A stretch of DNA of 64,000 bases from Mycobacterium sp. Its GTDB lineage: Bacteria > Actinomycetota > Actinomycetes > Mycobacteriales > Mycobacteriaceae. The DNA is taken from contig RXJD01000014.1 of NCBI GenBank assembly GCA_003987775.1, positions 18,800 through 82,799 of the forward strand. The letters run 5' to 3'. The position numbers and the translations under genes are program-made. How positions within the stretch are numbered: the stretch's first letter is position 1; each line of letters starts with the position of its first letter. The notes below the pieces were generated by a model, which was given only the letters and a program-made list of their open reading frames with translations, was not told where the DNA came from and did no database searches. Below, one piece after another: positions 18,716-26,551 of this stretch.

Positions 18716-20455
18716 TCAGCCCGCGGCCGCTTCGCGAACGGCGGACTGACCTGTCGGCAGTCCTTTGCGCAGGGTGGCCAGCAGTTCGCGGTACGGGCCG
18801 ACCAGGTAGACCGTGTCGCCGCCTTCCAGGCGCGCGTCGCGGCGCGGATGCAGCTTGACCTGCCCGTCGGGCCCGGTGATCGCGATGACGCGGGTTTGCG
18901 TGGAGAGCTCATGCATGGGTTTGCCGTCGAGTTCGCTGCCGGAGGCGACGCACATGCCGCCCACCATGAACGAGCGTTGCCCGACGGAGAACGTCCCCAG
19001 CACCTGCAGCCCCATCGCGGCACCGATGAACCAGGGCGCCGCCAGATCGACCGTCGAGCGGACGTGGTTGAACCCGAACCGCTGTGCCACCGCGGATCCC
19101 AGCGAGCGGTCGTACACCCGCAGCACCAGCGGGACGTGCTTGCGGTGCGGCCTGCGATGCGGGCGGGCATTCAACATCTCCCGCAAGACGATGCCTACCT
19201 CGATGTTGACCATGTCGTCCTGGGTCAGCACGGCCACCGCGCGGGCCTTCTCGACCCCGGCATATTCCAGCGTCTGGCGCAACGTCGCATCGCCGAAGAT
19301 CACCGGGACGTCGAGTTCGGCCGCCGAGGCCAGGTACCGATTGTTCTCGTCGAGCTCGATCACGGCGACGTCGCATCCGGCGGCGACCAGGTCGCTGACC
19401 ACGCGGCTGCCGAAAGAGCCCAGCCCGACGACGATGATGTGGTTGCGCATGTGGCGCACCCGGGAGCGCCCGGCCGAGCGGACGAAACGACGCGACAACA
19501 ACAGGTCGGCGACGAAGGCCACCAACAATGCGGTGGTGGTGACGCCGGCGAACATCAGCATGATGCTGAACAGCCGCAACCAGATCGGCTGGTTGGCGAA
19601 GCTGAAGTCGCCGTAGCCCACCGTCGCGATGGTCTCGGTGGTGAAATAGAGGGCGTCGATCCAATTCATGCCCGGCATCCGGTAGCAGAAGCGCAGCACC
19701 ACCGTCGACACCACCAGCAGGGCCAGCGCCGCCCCCAATGCCCGGTAGAACATCGGGTTCACTTCGTCACGCACGGTGCGCACGGCGTCCATGCCGCGGT
19801 GCATCCGGGGCCGGCCGGAGCGCGTCGGTACCGGCCGGGGAACCTGGAGGCCGCGGGCTGTGACCTCCTCGGCGGTGCCGATCATCACCGTCCAGTCCTT
19901 TGCGTGCACCTGCAGGTCCCGGCCCGGACACGCCACCACCTCCCCGGGAGCGGGGGAGTCCTTCCCGCCGATCACCGCCACTGGCGCCAGATCGCCGTAG
20001 ATCTCGCGCAAGGTCGCGTCCCGCGGCGCTTCGGAACCCGAGACCACGAAGTGGATGCCGGCCGCATCGAACGGGTGCGCGGTATAGGCCAGCACCGATT
20101 CGACCACCGAAGGCGCGGCGAGGTCGGCGACGTCCAGGATCGCGCCCGGGCCGTTGTCGGCGGCCATCGCCTCGCGCAAAACATCGTTGGCCAGCCGGGC
20201 AACCACCCGCACATGAGGGTTGGCTTTCCTTGCGAGCAAAGCGATTTCGAGGTTCTTGGCGTCGTCGTCACCGACGCACACGACGGCGTCGGCATTGCTG
20301 AGGTCCACGCCGGCCAAGTTTTCGCCGGTCAGCATCGCGACGTTGGCGCCGACCTTGTTGAGTTCCTCGATGATCGTCGCAGCCAACGCGTCGTCACCGC
20401 TGACGATGATGTGGCGCACCATGTCCCGCCCGCTCCGCCATGAGTTGTCCCGCAT
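18716..20455 (-). CDS. Two-TM potassium channel with N- and C-terminal RCK (TrkA-N) domains
   Basis: A 579-residue protein. An N-terminal Rossmann/TrkA-N domain (about 13-125) and TrkA-C-like region (about 130-200) are followed by a basic linker, TM1 (about 238-256), a pore loop with the potassium filter TVGYGD (278-283) and TM2 (about 294-318). A second TrkA-N domain begins RNHIIVVGLGSFGS (nucleotide loop GLGSFG 344-349), followed by a TrkA-C-like tail. Putative ligand-gated K+ (or cation) channel in the plasma membrane. The ATG at 20455 is preferred because GGGAG lies 9 bases upstream; GTG 20461 and ATG 20422 are alternatives. Confidence 0.88.
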   Translation of the reverse strand: MRDNSWRSGRDMVRHIIVSGDDALAATIIEELNKVGANVAMLTGENLAGVDLSNADAVVCVGDDDAKNLEIALLARKANPHVRVVARLANDVLREAMAADNGPGAILDVADLAAPSVVESVLAYTAHPFDAAGIHFVVSGSEAPRDATLREIYGDLAPVAVIGGKDSPAPGEVVACPGRDLQVHAKDWTVMIGTAEEVTARGLQVPRPVPTRSGRPRMHRGMDAVRTVRDEVNPMFYRALGAALALLVVSTVVLRFCYRMPGMNWIDALYFTTETIATVGYGDFSFANQPIWLRLFSIMLMFAGVTTTALLVAFVADLLLSRRFVRSAGRSRVRHMRNHIIVVGLGSFGSRVVSDLVAAGCDVAVIELDENNRYLASAAELDVPVIFGDATLRQTLEYAGVEKARAVAVLTQDDMVNIEVGIVLREMLNARPHRRPHRKHVPLVLRVYDRSLGSAVAQRFGFNHVRSTVDLAAPWFIGAAMGLQVLGTFSVGQRSFMVGGMCVASGSELDGKPMHELSTQTRVIAITGPDGQVKLHPRRDARLEGGDTVYLVGPYRELLATLRKGLPTGQSAVREAAAG

Positions 20456-20597
20456 TAACACCCACTCCCGGTGAAATGGGCATCGGCCGGCTTGAACTGA
20501 CTATCGATCACCGCGCCGGTTAACGCCAGCACGACGCGCCTGCGCGTCGACCGGAACTCATCTTGAACCCGAGCGCCGCAGGCCGCAATCGCAGCGT

Positions 20598-20705
20598 CTA
20601 ATCGTCGTCCCGGCCGGCCGCCAGCACACAGAACTCGTTACCTTCCGGATCGGCGAGCACCACCCAGCTCTGCCTGCCCTGACCGATGTCGACATGGCGC
20701 GCACC
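20598..20705 (-). pseudogene. C-terminal fragment of a glyoxalase-like (VOC) gene
   Basis: Reading the minus strand, 35 codons before the TAG at 20598-20600 match the conserved end of glyoxalase-6-like proteins: VDIGQGRQSWVVLADPEG followed by NEFCVL. Upstream the frame stays open to an ATG at 20774 but loses similarity within about 20 codons and runs into the start of the divergent Nudix gene. It is a truncated relic, so the 308-base gap 20456-20763 is not empty: it holds this fragment and the upstream region of the channel gene. Confidence 0.65.
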
Positions 20706-20763
20706 CTTTCCCTCCGGCGTTACCCGCGGCACGACGAATTGATGCCGCGCCAATACTGTCAAG

Positions 20764-21300
20764 GTGCCTTTCATCGAAACCGTCGCTTCGCGCGAGGCCT
20801 ACCGCAACCCGTGGATGGTGCTCCGCGAAGACGACATCCGCCGGCCCGACGGCAGCCCGGGAATCTATGCCGTTGTGGACAAGCCGACCTATGCGCTCGT
20901 CATGCCCTACGACGGAACGCGGTTCCGCTTGGTCGAGCAGTTCCGGTATCCCGTCGGCGCGCGCCGCTGGGAGTTTCCGCAGGGCACCGCCCCCGATCTG
21001 GCGGACCTGCAACCCGCCGCGCTTGCCGAGCGGGAGTTGCGGGAGGAGACGGGGCTGCGGGCAACGTCGTTCGAGGCACTCGGGCAGCTCGACGTCGCAC
21101 CTGGAATGAGCAGTCAGCGCGGCTGGGTGTTCCTGGCGACCGGCATCACCGAGGGGCACGCTGATCGCGAGCACGAGGAACAGGACATGCGCAGCGCCTG
21201 GTTCCCGCGCGGAGAGGTCGAGCAGATGATGCGCGACGGTGTCATCGCCGACGCGCAGTCGATCGCCGCCTACGGCCTGTTTCTGTTGCGGGGGCGATGA
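20764..21300 (+). CDS. Nudix hydrolase
   Basis: A 178-residue Nudix-fold protein of the ADP-ribose/nucleoside-diphosphate-sugar pyrophosphatase type: the N-terminal strand REDDIRRPDGSPGIYAVVDKP, then RRWEFPQGTAPD and the catalytic core RELREETGL. The box deviates from the consensus: the Glu expected eight residues before the Arg is Leu, and the glycine-to-Arg distance is longer by two. The start is GTG 20764 with only a weak AAGG in front. The substrate is not predictable. Confidence 0.85.
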   Translation: MPFIETVASREAYRNPWMVLREDDIRRPDGSPGIYAVVDKPTYALVMPYDGTRFRLVEQFRYPVGARRWEFPQGTAPDLADLQPAALAERELREETGLRATSFEALGQLDVAPGMSSQRGWVFLATGITEGHADREHEEQDMRSAWFPRGEVEQMMRDGVIADAQSIAAYGLFLLRGR

Positions 21301-21383
21301 ATGCACGGCGCGACCGGGCTCCAATTGGACCGAGCGGGGATCGTATCCGCGCCGATATCGGGTCGCGTCATCGAACCGGCACC

Positions 21384-21881
21384 ATGGACGCGGTGCGTCT
21401 GGGATGGCTGTTCGCAATGCTCGTCGGGTGCGCCGCGGTGGTCGCTGTGCCGGCGGCACACGCGGCGACACCGTCGTGGAACGGCAAATACTCGCTGGTG
21501 CGGTACGCGGCTAGCAAGACCGGCACCAGCGTGGCCGCAACCCAGGCCGAAGCCACCTTCAGCGCTGACTATGTCTTCTCGACGGCGTGTTCGGCCGCCA
21601 CGTGTGTCGCCACCGCCAACAACGGGCCCAAGCCCAACAACCCGACGATCTCGGTGCCGTCGCACTACACCTGGGACGGCTCCCGGTGGGTCGAGCGCTT
21701 CGACTTTCAATGGGATTGCTACATGGGCGAAGGTGTTCCGAAAGTCTGGGCTCCGGCCACATCGTGGGCGTTCTACACCCCGCAGTCCGACGGGTCGCTG
21801 CGCGGCACCTGGCACACCGACATCGCCGGCGGTCCGTGCCAGGGCAGCGTCGAGATGCCGGTGGCGGCGTTTCGCGCCTGA
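21384..21881 (+). CDS. Secreted Rv2253-like protein
   Basis: A 165-residue exported protein. A signal peptide (MDAVRLGWLF, hydrophobic core, VPAAHA|AT cleavage) is followed by WNGKYSLVRYAASKTGTS, a CSAATCVAT cysteine pair, HYTWDGSRWVERFDFQWDC and GTWHTDIAGGPCQGSVEMPV. The layout matches what I recall of M. tuberculosis Rv2253. Four cysteines suggest two disulfides. The ATG at 21384 is chosen because it opens the signal peptide; an ATG at 21297 overlapping the Nudix stop would add 29 hydrophilic residues. Function unknown. Confidence 0.8.
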   Translation: MDAVRLGWLFAMLVGCAAVVAVPAAHAATPSWNGKYSLVRYAASKTGTSVAATQAEATFSADYVFSTACSAATCVATANNGPKPNNPTISVPSHYTWDGSRWVERFDFQWDCYMGEGVPKVWAPATSWAFYTPQSDGSLRGTWHTDIAGGPCQGSVEMPVAAFRA

Positions 21882-21895
21882 CCCACGCCGCACAG

Positions 21896-21934
21896 CGAAT
21901 CGCCGCCCCACAGCATCTGTGAGGCGGCGATTCG
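21896..21934. terminator. Bidirectional hairpin between convergent genes
   Basis: CGAATCGCCGCC (21896-21907) pairs exactly with GGCGGCGATTCG (21923-21934); inside, CCACAG and TGTG extend the stem around a short loop. It lies between the stops of the convergent Rv2253-like and DUF732 genes. Confidence 0.65.
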
Positions 21935-21943
21935 GGTGAGGGG

Positions 21944-22279
21944 TCAGGTGGTGGTGACGTACTGCGGGCAGTAGGCGCTGGCGGCGTCGACGGCGAAGGT
22001 GTGGGCGCCGCTGCTGCTCAGGCCGGTCCGCTGGGCCACTCCGCTGATGACCTGCTTGCTGGACTGCCCGGCGTCGAGGGCGCTGCAGACGGCGTGCGCC
22101 TCACTGATCGCTCGCGAGCTGCTGGGCGGGGTGATCCCGTCAGCCTTGATCTGCGCGATGAAGGCGTCGTCGACCGTGCTTGCGCCAGCGGTGCCGGCCA
22201 GGCCGAGGGCGGCCAGTCCGAGCGTGGCGGCGGTCAGAGCGGTGCCGGCCAGGGAAGCGGTGAAACGACGAGTGAACAT
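21944..22279 (-). CDS. Secreted DUF732 protein (Rv1291c orthologue)
   Basis: A 111-residue DUF732 protein: signal peptide [15 protein letters not shown]... cleaved after AGAS or thereabouts, then [33 protein letters not shown] and the conserved end [14 protein letters not shown]. Two cysteines likely form the family disulfide. The start ATG at 22279 has CGGAGA seven bases upstream; an in-frame ATG at 22333 is rejected because it would destroy the signal peptide. This gene ties the mosaic region to the conserved M. tuberculosis order. Four 11-bp-phased hexamers lie 57-95 bases upstream. Confidence 0.9.
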   Translation of the reverse strand: MFTRRFTASLAGTALTAATLGLAALGLAGTAGASTVDDAFIAQIKADGITPPSSSRAISEAHAVCSALDAGQSSKQVISGVAQRTGLSSSGAHTFAVDAASAYCPQYVTTT

Positions 22280-22335
22280 TGCTATCTCCGTGCTACTGAG
22301 GGTGGTGGTGAACGCTGGTTTGCGTTGAACCAAGC

Positions 22336-22374
22336 TTCTTGCGCACGGCTTGTGAAGTTCTCAATAGATTCTTG
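22336..22374 (-). promoter_or_regulatory. Four hexamers at 11-bp period upstream of the DUF732 gene
   Basis: On the plus strand TTCTTG (22336), GGCTTG (22347), TTCTCA (22358) and TTCTTG (22369) are spaced exactly 11 bases. In the gene's direction this reads CAAGAA-N5-TGAGAA-N5-CAAGCC-N5-CAAGAA. Helical phasing of direct repeats is how OmpR/PhoB-type regulators bind. The same array precedes three other minus-strand genes in the window. Confidence 0.55.
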
Positions 22375-22382
22375 ATGCTGGC

Positions 22383-23165
22383 CTAGAGAGCGTGCGCCGT
22401 GAGCCAGCGCCGCATTCTCTCGGCCACCGCCTGCCACCCGGGCTCCAGCATCACGTCATGGGCCAGGTCCGGAAATATTTCCGCCTCGGTTCCGTACGTT
22501 GTTGCAATAGAACGGGTTTCGCGTGTTGTGACGATGGCGTCATGCTCGGCGCCGAGCACCAGCAACGGCACCCGCTTCACCCGTTCGGTGTCGACCAGGT
22601 CGAGGGCGAGCATGTCGAGGAATGCGCGGTAGGACTCGTCCTGGAGTCGCCGCTGATAGGCGACGACGTCCGCCTCGGGCATCGCGGGGGAAAAGAACAG
22701 CTCTCTGGCCAGGGCGGGTGTGGTCACCAATGGTCCCAGCCGCCTCTGGGCGTTGACCTTGGTGAAGGTAACGGGGTGGCGGCGGGCGATGTGCCCGGTC
22801 ACCCGCAGCACGCCTGTGGGCCGGATCGAGGCCAGCAGGATGGCCCCGGCGGCGGCGTGCCGGGTCAGGTAGTGCTGCACCACGAAGCCGCCCATCGAAT
22901 GCCCGATCAGCACCGGGGCCCTCGGCAGAGACTCCGCTGCCGAGGCGACGTCGGCGACGTAGTCCCGGATCCGGGCCCCCCGCAGGGCGCCGGAACTTCC
23001 GCCATGGCCGCGCAGACTCGGGGCCACCACGCGGTATCCCTGGCCGGCGAAGTAGTCGAGGAAGTGTTCGTCCCAGCACCACGCCGCATGCCAGGCGCCG
23101 TGAACGAACAGCAGCGGCACGGGATGCTCGTCGGTGGGGTCACCCTTGTCGATGACGTCGAGCAT
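22383..23165 (-). CDS. Alpha/beta hydrolase
   Basis: A 260-residue alpha/beta hydrolase: oxyanion region LLFVHGAWHAAWCWDEHF, nucleophile elbow LIGHSMGG (Ser90), acid in LGAEHDAIV and His in DLAHDVML. It lacks a signal peptide. The start is ATG 23165, seven bases after the M15B peptidase stop, so the two genes form an operon. The frame stays open upstream inside the peptidase gene but has no homology there. Substrate unknown, probably an ester or lipid. Confidence 0.85.
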   Translation of the reverse strand: MLDVIDKGDPTDEHPVPLLFVHGAWHAAWCWDEHFLDYFAGQGYRVVAPSLRGHGGSSGALRGARIRDYVADVASAAESLPRAPVLIGHSMGGFVVQHYLTRHAAAGAILLASIRPTGVLRVTGHIARRHPVTFTKVNAQRRLGPLVTTPALARELFFSPAMPEADVVAYQRRLQDESYRAFLDMLALDLVDTERVKRVPLLVLGAEHDAIVTTRETRSIATTYGTEAEIFPDLAHDVMLEPGWQAVAERMRRWLTAHAL

Positions 23166-23172
23166 GCGGTTG

Positions 23173-23703
23173 TCAGCCGGCTGCGTTGGGCCGCAACGGC
23201 GGGCAGGTGCCGCCGTAGTCGGAGGCCAACTCGAAATGCCAGATCTCGTTGGCGTAGATCTGGCACAGCCCGTATTCCGAGCCGTTGCGGATGAGCCAGG
23301 TGTCGGCGACGGTGGGCCCGACGTCCACGGCGTGGCCGATGACGTGTTTGGAGGTCTCGGGGGAGGCGACGTATTCGCTGGCGATGGCGGCGCTGCCGTA
23401 GCGGGCGACGGCGTCATTGAACAGCTGCTGCTGGAACTCCGGCGAGCGCCAACCAGACGTGAGGCCCAGCGTGATGCCGTCGGCCTTGGCGCCGCGCGCG
23501 GCCTGCTGGATCGCCTGCAGCAGCGCCGGCGTGAGCCGGTTGACCGCCGGGTCGGCCATGTCGAAGGTGCTGAGTTCCTGACCGTCGGGCACCCATCCGC
23601 CCGCGGTGTCGTCGCCGCCGGGCGTGGCCGTGGCCGGCGCCGACGGTGCGACGGCGGCGAGCATCACACCCGCAGCCGCCGACAGAAGCCATTTCCGCAT
23701 CAT
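23173..23703 (-). CDS. Secreted M15B (VanY-type) D,D-carboxypeptidase-like protein
   Basis: A 176-residue exported peptidase. A signal peptide covers residues 1-26 (MMRKWLLSAAAGVMLAAV, cleavage near ATA). TSGWRSPEFQQQLFNDAV carries the conserved Arg; zinc ligands are in SKHVIGHAVD (His120, Asp127) and EIWHFE (catalytic Glu153, His156). This is the VanY/M15B pattern; such enzymes remove the terminal D-Ala from peptidoglycan stem peptides outside the membrane. It starts ATGATG at 23703/23700. It is the first gene of an operon with the alpha/beta hydrolase. Confidence 0.85.
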   Translation of the reverse strand: MMRKWLLSAAAGVMLAAVAPSAPATATPGGDDTAGGWVPDGQELSTFDMADPAVNRLTPALLQAIQQAARGAKADGITLGLTSGWRSPEFQQQLFNDAVARYGSAAIASEYVASPETSKHVIGHAVDVGPTVADTWLIRNGSEYGLCQIYANEIWHFELASDYGGTCPPLRPNAAG

Positions 23704-23754
23704 CGCCTTGTACCTTGGCGATTCCAGCTACACGCGTCAAGCTGGGCCGCTCTC

Positions 23755-24435
23755 TCACGCGGCCAGCACCGTCGAGACCAGCGGCTTCAGCGTCTCGAAC
23801 AACGGCTGGCGGTCGCGCAGGTAGAAGTGGCCGCCACGCAGGATCTGCACCGAGAAGTCCGCGGTGGTGCGCGAGCGCCACTCGCGCAGGTCCGATTCGC
23901 TGACCAGTGGGTCTTCGCTGCCGCCGAACACGTGGATCGGGCAGGGCAGCCCCGCGGTGTCCTCCTCCCGGTCGGTCGCGCACAGCTTCAGGTCGTGCCG
24001 GGTGGTGCTGACGGCCCGCTCGTGCAGCGTGGGCCAGCGGGTCAACCCGGTGGGCCAGCCGCCCAGGTCGGAGAACAACGTCACCAGTTGCTCGTCGTCG
24101 AGTCCGTCCACCAGATGCAGCGGCGGCGGGAGGTGGGGAGGGGCGTAGGCGGACAGAAACACCGCGCGGGGCAGCGTGAGGCCCGCCGCCGCCCGCACCG
24201 ACGCCAGCCGGTAGGCGAGCAGCGCGCCGAAGCTGTGGCCGAAGAACATGTGCGGCTCGTCGAGGTAGGGGCGCAGCTGCTCGTTGACCTCGTCGACCAG
24301 ATCGCGCATCGTGGCGAACCGCTCGCGATTGGCGATCTCGACGGGAATCACCTCGACGGCCGGCGCGAGGGCCTTCTGCCAGGCTTTGAATGTCAGGCTG
24401 CCGCCGCCGGCGTGGTGGAAACAGAACATCCTCAT
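23755..24435 (-). CDS. Free-standing type II thioesterase (TesA/GrsT family)
   Basis: A 226-residue thioesterase II of the kind that edits PKS/NRPS carrier proteins: MRMFCFHHAGGGSLTFKAWQ opening, nucleophile GHSFGA (Ser68), acid in FGGSEDPLV and catalytic His in RGGHFYL. The start is ATG 24435 behind AGAAGGCGA; a longer frame from 24471 adds 12 non-conserved residues. No polyketide or peptide synthase gene is in the window, so the partner is elsewhere or the substrate is different. A three-copy 11-bp-phased repeat lies 60-87 bases upstream. Confidence 0.85.
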   Translation of the reverse strand: MRMFCFHHAGGGSLTFKAWQKALAPAVEVIPVEIANRERFATMRDLVDEVNEQLRPYLDEPHMFFGHSFGALLAYRLASVRAAAGLTLPRAVFLSAYAPPHLPPPLHLVDGLDDEQLVTLFSDLGGWPTGLTRWPTLHERAVSTTRHDLKLCATDREEDTAGLPCPIHVFGGSEDPLVSESDLREWRSRTTADFSVQILRGGHFYLRDRQPLFETLKPLVSTVLAA

Positions 24436-24494
24436 GGTCGTCGCCTTCTTCTCGTGGCTGGTGAAGCTCACGATCGGGGACGGACCTCAACGGA

Positions 24495-24522
24495 TCCTTG
24501 GCGGATTCTTGCGGGAATCTTG
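24495..24522 (-). promoter_or_regulatory. Three hexamers at 11-bp period upstream of the thioesterase gene
   Basis: TCCTTG (24495), TTCTTG (24506) and ATCTTG (24517) are separated by exactly 11 bases. In gene direction the consensus is CAAGAA/CAAGAT/CAAGGA. Distance to the ATG is 60-87 bases, nearly the same as for the DUF732 array. Confidence 0.55.
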
Positions 24523-24663
24523 CGCGTTACCGGATGACTCGATAGCGGAGCCGGGCGACGCCGGTGGCCTCGAGCACGCGCACGAGTTCGAGGCTGGGGA
24601 CGCCCGCCGGCAGGCCGCTTTCGATCGGCTTACCCCCAAGCAGACCCGCTCCGCGGGTGAAAC

Positions 24664-25017
24664 TTACCGGGACAGTGGGCTGTAGAAGACCAGACCGTTG
24701 CCCTTGTTGTCGTACACCACCGCGCGGCGCTCGTGCGCGTCGTCATAGGGCGCCCGCACGATTCCGCCGCCGCTGGCCTCGATGGCCCTGGCCGCCGCGT
24801 CAACGTCCGAGGTCTTGATGCCGACGACGACCTGCCCGGGGATGGGGTGGTCCACCGCCGTGGCGAGTGCCAGCGTGATCGATCCGCCGTCGAGGGCCGC
24901 GAAATGGTCTCCGTCGCGGAACTTGACCGCCATTCCCAGGTTTTCGGAATAGAAGCGGATCGATTCGTCCAGATCGTCCGTCGACAACACGATCATCCGT
25001 ACTTCCTGTGTGCTCAT
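24664..25017 (-). CDS. VOC-family protein
   Basis: A 117-residue VOC protein: VRMIVLSTDDLDESIRFYSENLGMAVKFRDGDHFAALDGG, then QVVVGIKTSDVDAAARAIEASGGGIVRAPYDDAHERRAVVYDNKGNGLVFYSPL. A strong ribosome site GGAGGTG is present upstream of ATG 25017, which fixes the start despite an open frame to 25623. It is divergent from the dehydrogenase gene. The 24436-24663 interval to the thioesterase gene holds the phased repeat and otherwise nothing I recognise. Confidence 0.82.
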   Translation of the reverse strand: MSTQEVRMIVLSTDDLDESIRFYSENLGMAVKFRDGDHFAALDGGSITLALATAVDHPIPGQVVVGIKTSDVDAAARAIEASGGGIVRAPYDDAHERRAVVYDNKGNGLVFYSPLSR

Positions 25018-25089
25018 CGCCACCTCCGGGAATCGTCGTGCCGCTAACGGTAAACCGCACCGCCGGGGGCCGTGGGACAAGATGGCAGG

Positions 25090-26052
25090 GTGCAGAAATC
25101 GCGTGAGGTACTCGGGATCGGCCCGTTCGAGCCGACATTCAGCAGCGAACTGTCCAAACGCTACGAATTCGCCACGCTCCCAGCCGGTCCGGAAAGGGCC
25201 GCGTTCCTCGCCGAGCGCGCCGCTGAGATCCGGGTGCTGGTGACCTCGGGTGGCCCCGGCGCGGACGCCGAGACCATCGCGGCCCTGCCCAATCTGGAAG
25301 CGATCGTCAACAACGGGGCCGGGGTGGACGCGATCGACCTGCAGGCGGCCGAGCGTCGCGGCATCGGCGTCAGCAATACCCCCGACGTGCTCTCCGACAC
25401 CGTCGCCGACACCGCGCTGGGACTGATCCTCATGACGCTGCGCCGTTTCGGCGCCGCGGACCGCTACGTGCGGGCGGGGCGGTGGGCGAGCGACGGGCCG
25501 TTCGGCTACGCGCGCGACGTGAGCGGCCTTCAAGTCGGGATCCTGGGCCTGGGGCGCATCGGGTCGGCGATCGCGACCCGGCTGCGCGGATTCGACTGTG
25601 CCATCGCCTATCACAACCGCCACCGCATCGACGGCTCGTCATACCGGTATGCGGAATCGGCCGTGGAGCTGGCCGAGTCGGTCGACGTGTTGGTCGTCGC
25701 CACCACCGGTGACGGTGGGAATCATCACCTGGTTGACCGGGCCGTCCTACAGGCGTTGGGTCCGGACGGCTATCTGATCAACATCGCCCGGGGCAGCGTC
25801 GTGGACCAGGACGTGCTGGTGGAGTTGCTGCGCAGCGGCGGTCTCGCCGGGGCAGGCCTGGACGTCTTCGCCGACGAGCCGCACGTGCCCGCCGCATTGC
25901 GCAGCCTGGACAACGTGGTGCTGTTTCCGCACATCGGCAGTGCGACGGCCCGCACCCGCCGGGCGATGGCGCTGCTGGCGATCCGCAACCTGGACAGCTA
26001 CCTGAGCACCGGTGAGCTGGTGACACCCGTGCTGCGGCCGGTCAGGCGGTGA
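25090..26052 (+). CDS. D-isomer-specific 2-hydroxyacid dehydrogenase
   Basis: A 320-residue NAD(P)-dependent dehydrogenase of the glyoxylate/hydroxypyruvate reductase group. Cofactor loop GLGRIGSAIA lies near 153-162; the catalytic triad is Arg234 (NIARGSVVD), Glu263 (DVFADEP) and His281 (FPHIGSAT). VNNGAGVDAID marks the substrate domain. The GTG at 25090 is preferred; GTG 25072 in frame is possible and neither has a clear ribosome site. Its 3' end overlaps the convergent small membrane protein gene by 11 bases. Physiological substrate unknown. Confidence 0.88.
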   Translation: MQKSREVLGIGPFEPTFSSELSKRYEFATLPAGPERAAFLAERAAEIRVLVTSGGPGADAETIAALPNLEAIVNNGAGVDAIDLQAAERRGIGVSNTPDVLSDTVADTALGLILMTLRRFGAADRYVRAGRWASDGPFGYARDVSGLQVGILGLGRIGSAIATRLRGFDCAIAYHNRHRIDGSSYRYAESAVELAESVDVLVVATTGDGGNHHLVDRAVLQALGPDGYLINIARGSVVDQDVLVELLRSGGLAGAGLDVFADEPHVPAALRSLDNVVLFPHIGSATARTRRAMALLAIRNLDSYLSTGELVTPVLRPVRR

Positions 26053-26548
26053 GCCTGCGCTGCACCTCTCGGGTGACGTCGAGATGCTGCTGGACGGTGG
26101 CGAGGTCGGCTTCCAGGGTGCCGGCGTCGGGCATGGTTGCGGCGGTGGCGTAGCGCGCCACCGCGGCCTCGATCGACTCCACCGTCGCGGTGATGGTCGC
26201 GAGTAATTCGTCGCGGTGGCTGGGTGCAAGCTGGGCGATGGCGACCAGGTGGTCGTCGAGGTCCAGTGCGGTCTGTTCCAGGTCGGCGCGCAACACGATC
26301 GTCGTCCCGGTGTCGATGGCGTTGACGGCGTACAGGGCGGTCATGGCGTCGCGCAGTCTGCGGTGCAGCCGCGCTTCGGGGTCGTGCGAGACCGCCCACG
26401 ATCGGGGAGCGCGGGTGGGCCGGCCCGGGATCAGCTGGTTGGCGTCGGTGATCGCCCGCTGCTGGCGGTGATGGACCACCGCGACAGCCGCCGCCGCAAC
26501 CCCTGCGAGGAGGAACAGAATCAGGATCACCGCTACGACGATTTCCAT
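26042..26548 (-). CDS. Hypothetical single-TM protein in the SPFH/zinc-ribbon operon
   Basis: A 168-residue protein with one N-terminal membrane helix (about residues 3-25, VVAVILILFLLAGVAAAAVAVV) followed by a soluble, mostly helical domain (heptad-like stretches around 65-165). I recognise no family. It starts three bases after the zinc-ribbon gene stop, so it is the third member of that operon and probably works with it at the membrane. The 3' end overlaps the convergent dehydrogenase by 11 bases. Confidence 0.7.
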   Translation of the reverse strand: MEIVVAVILILFLLAGVAAAAVAVVHHRQQRAITDANQLIPGRPTRAPRSWAVSHDPEARLHRRLRDAMTALYAVNAIDTGTTIVLRADLEQTALDLDDHLVAIAQLAPSHRDELLATITATVESIEAAVARYATAATMPDAGTLEADLATVQQHLDVTREVQRRLTA

Positions 26549-26551
26549 CGA

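Noticed and set aside
24530-24660. Minus-strand stretch readable as a 45-residue tail downstream of a VOC gene
   Set aside because: Considered as a gene remnant, but no family could be named and the frame is as expected by chance.
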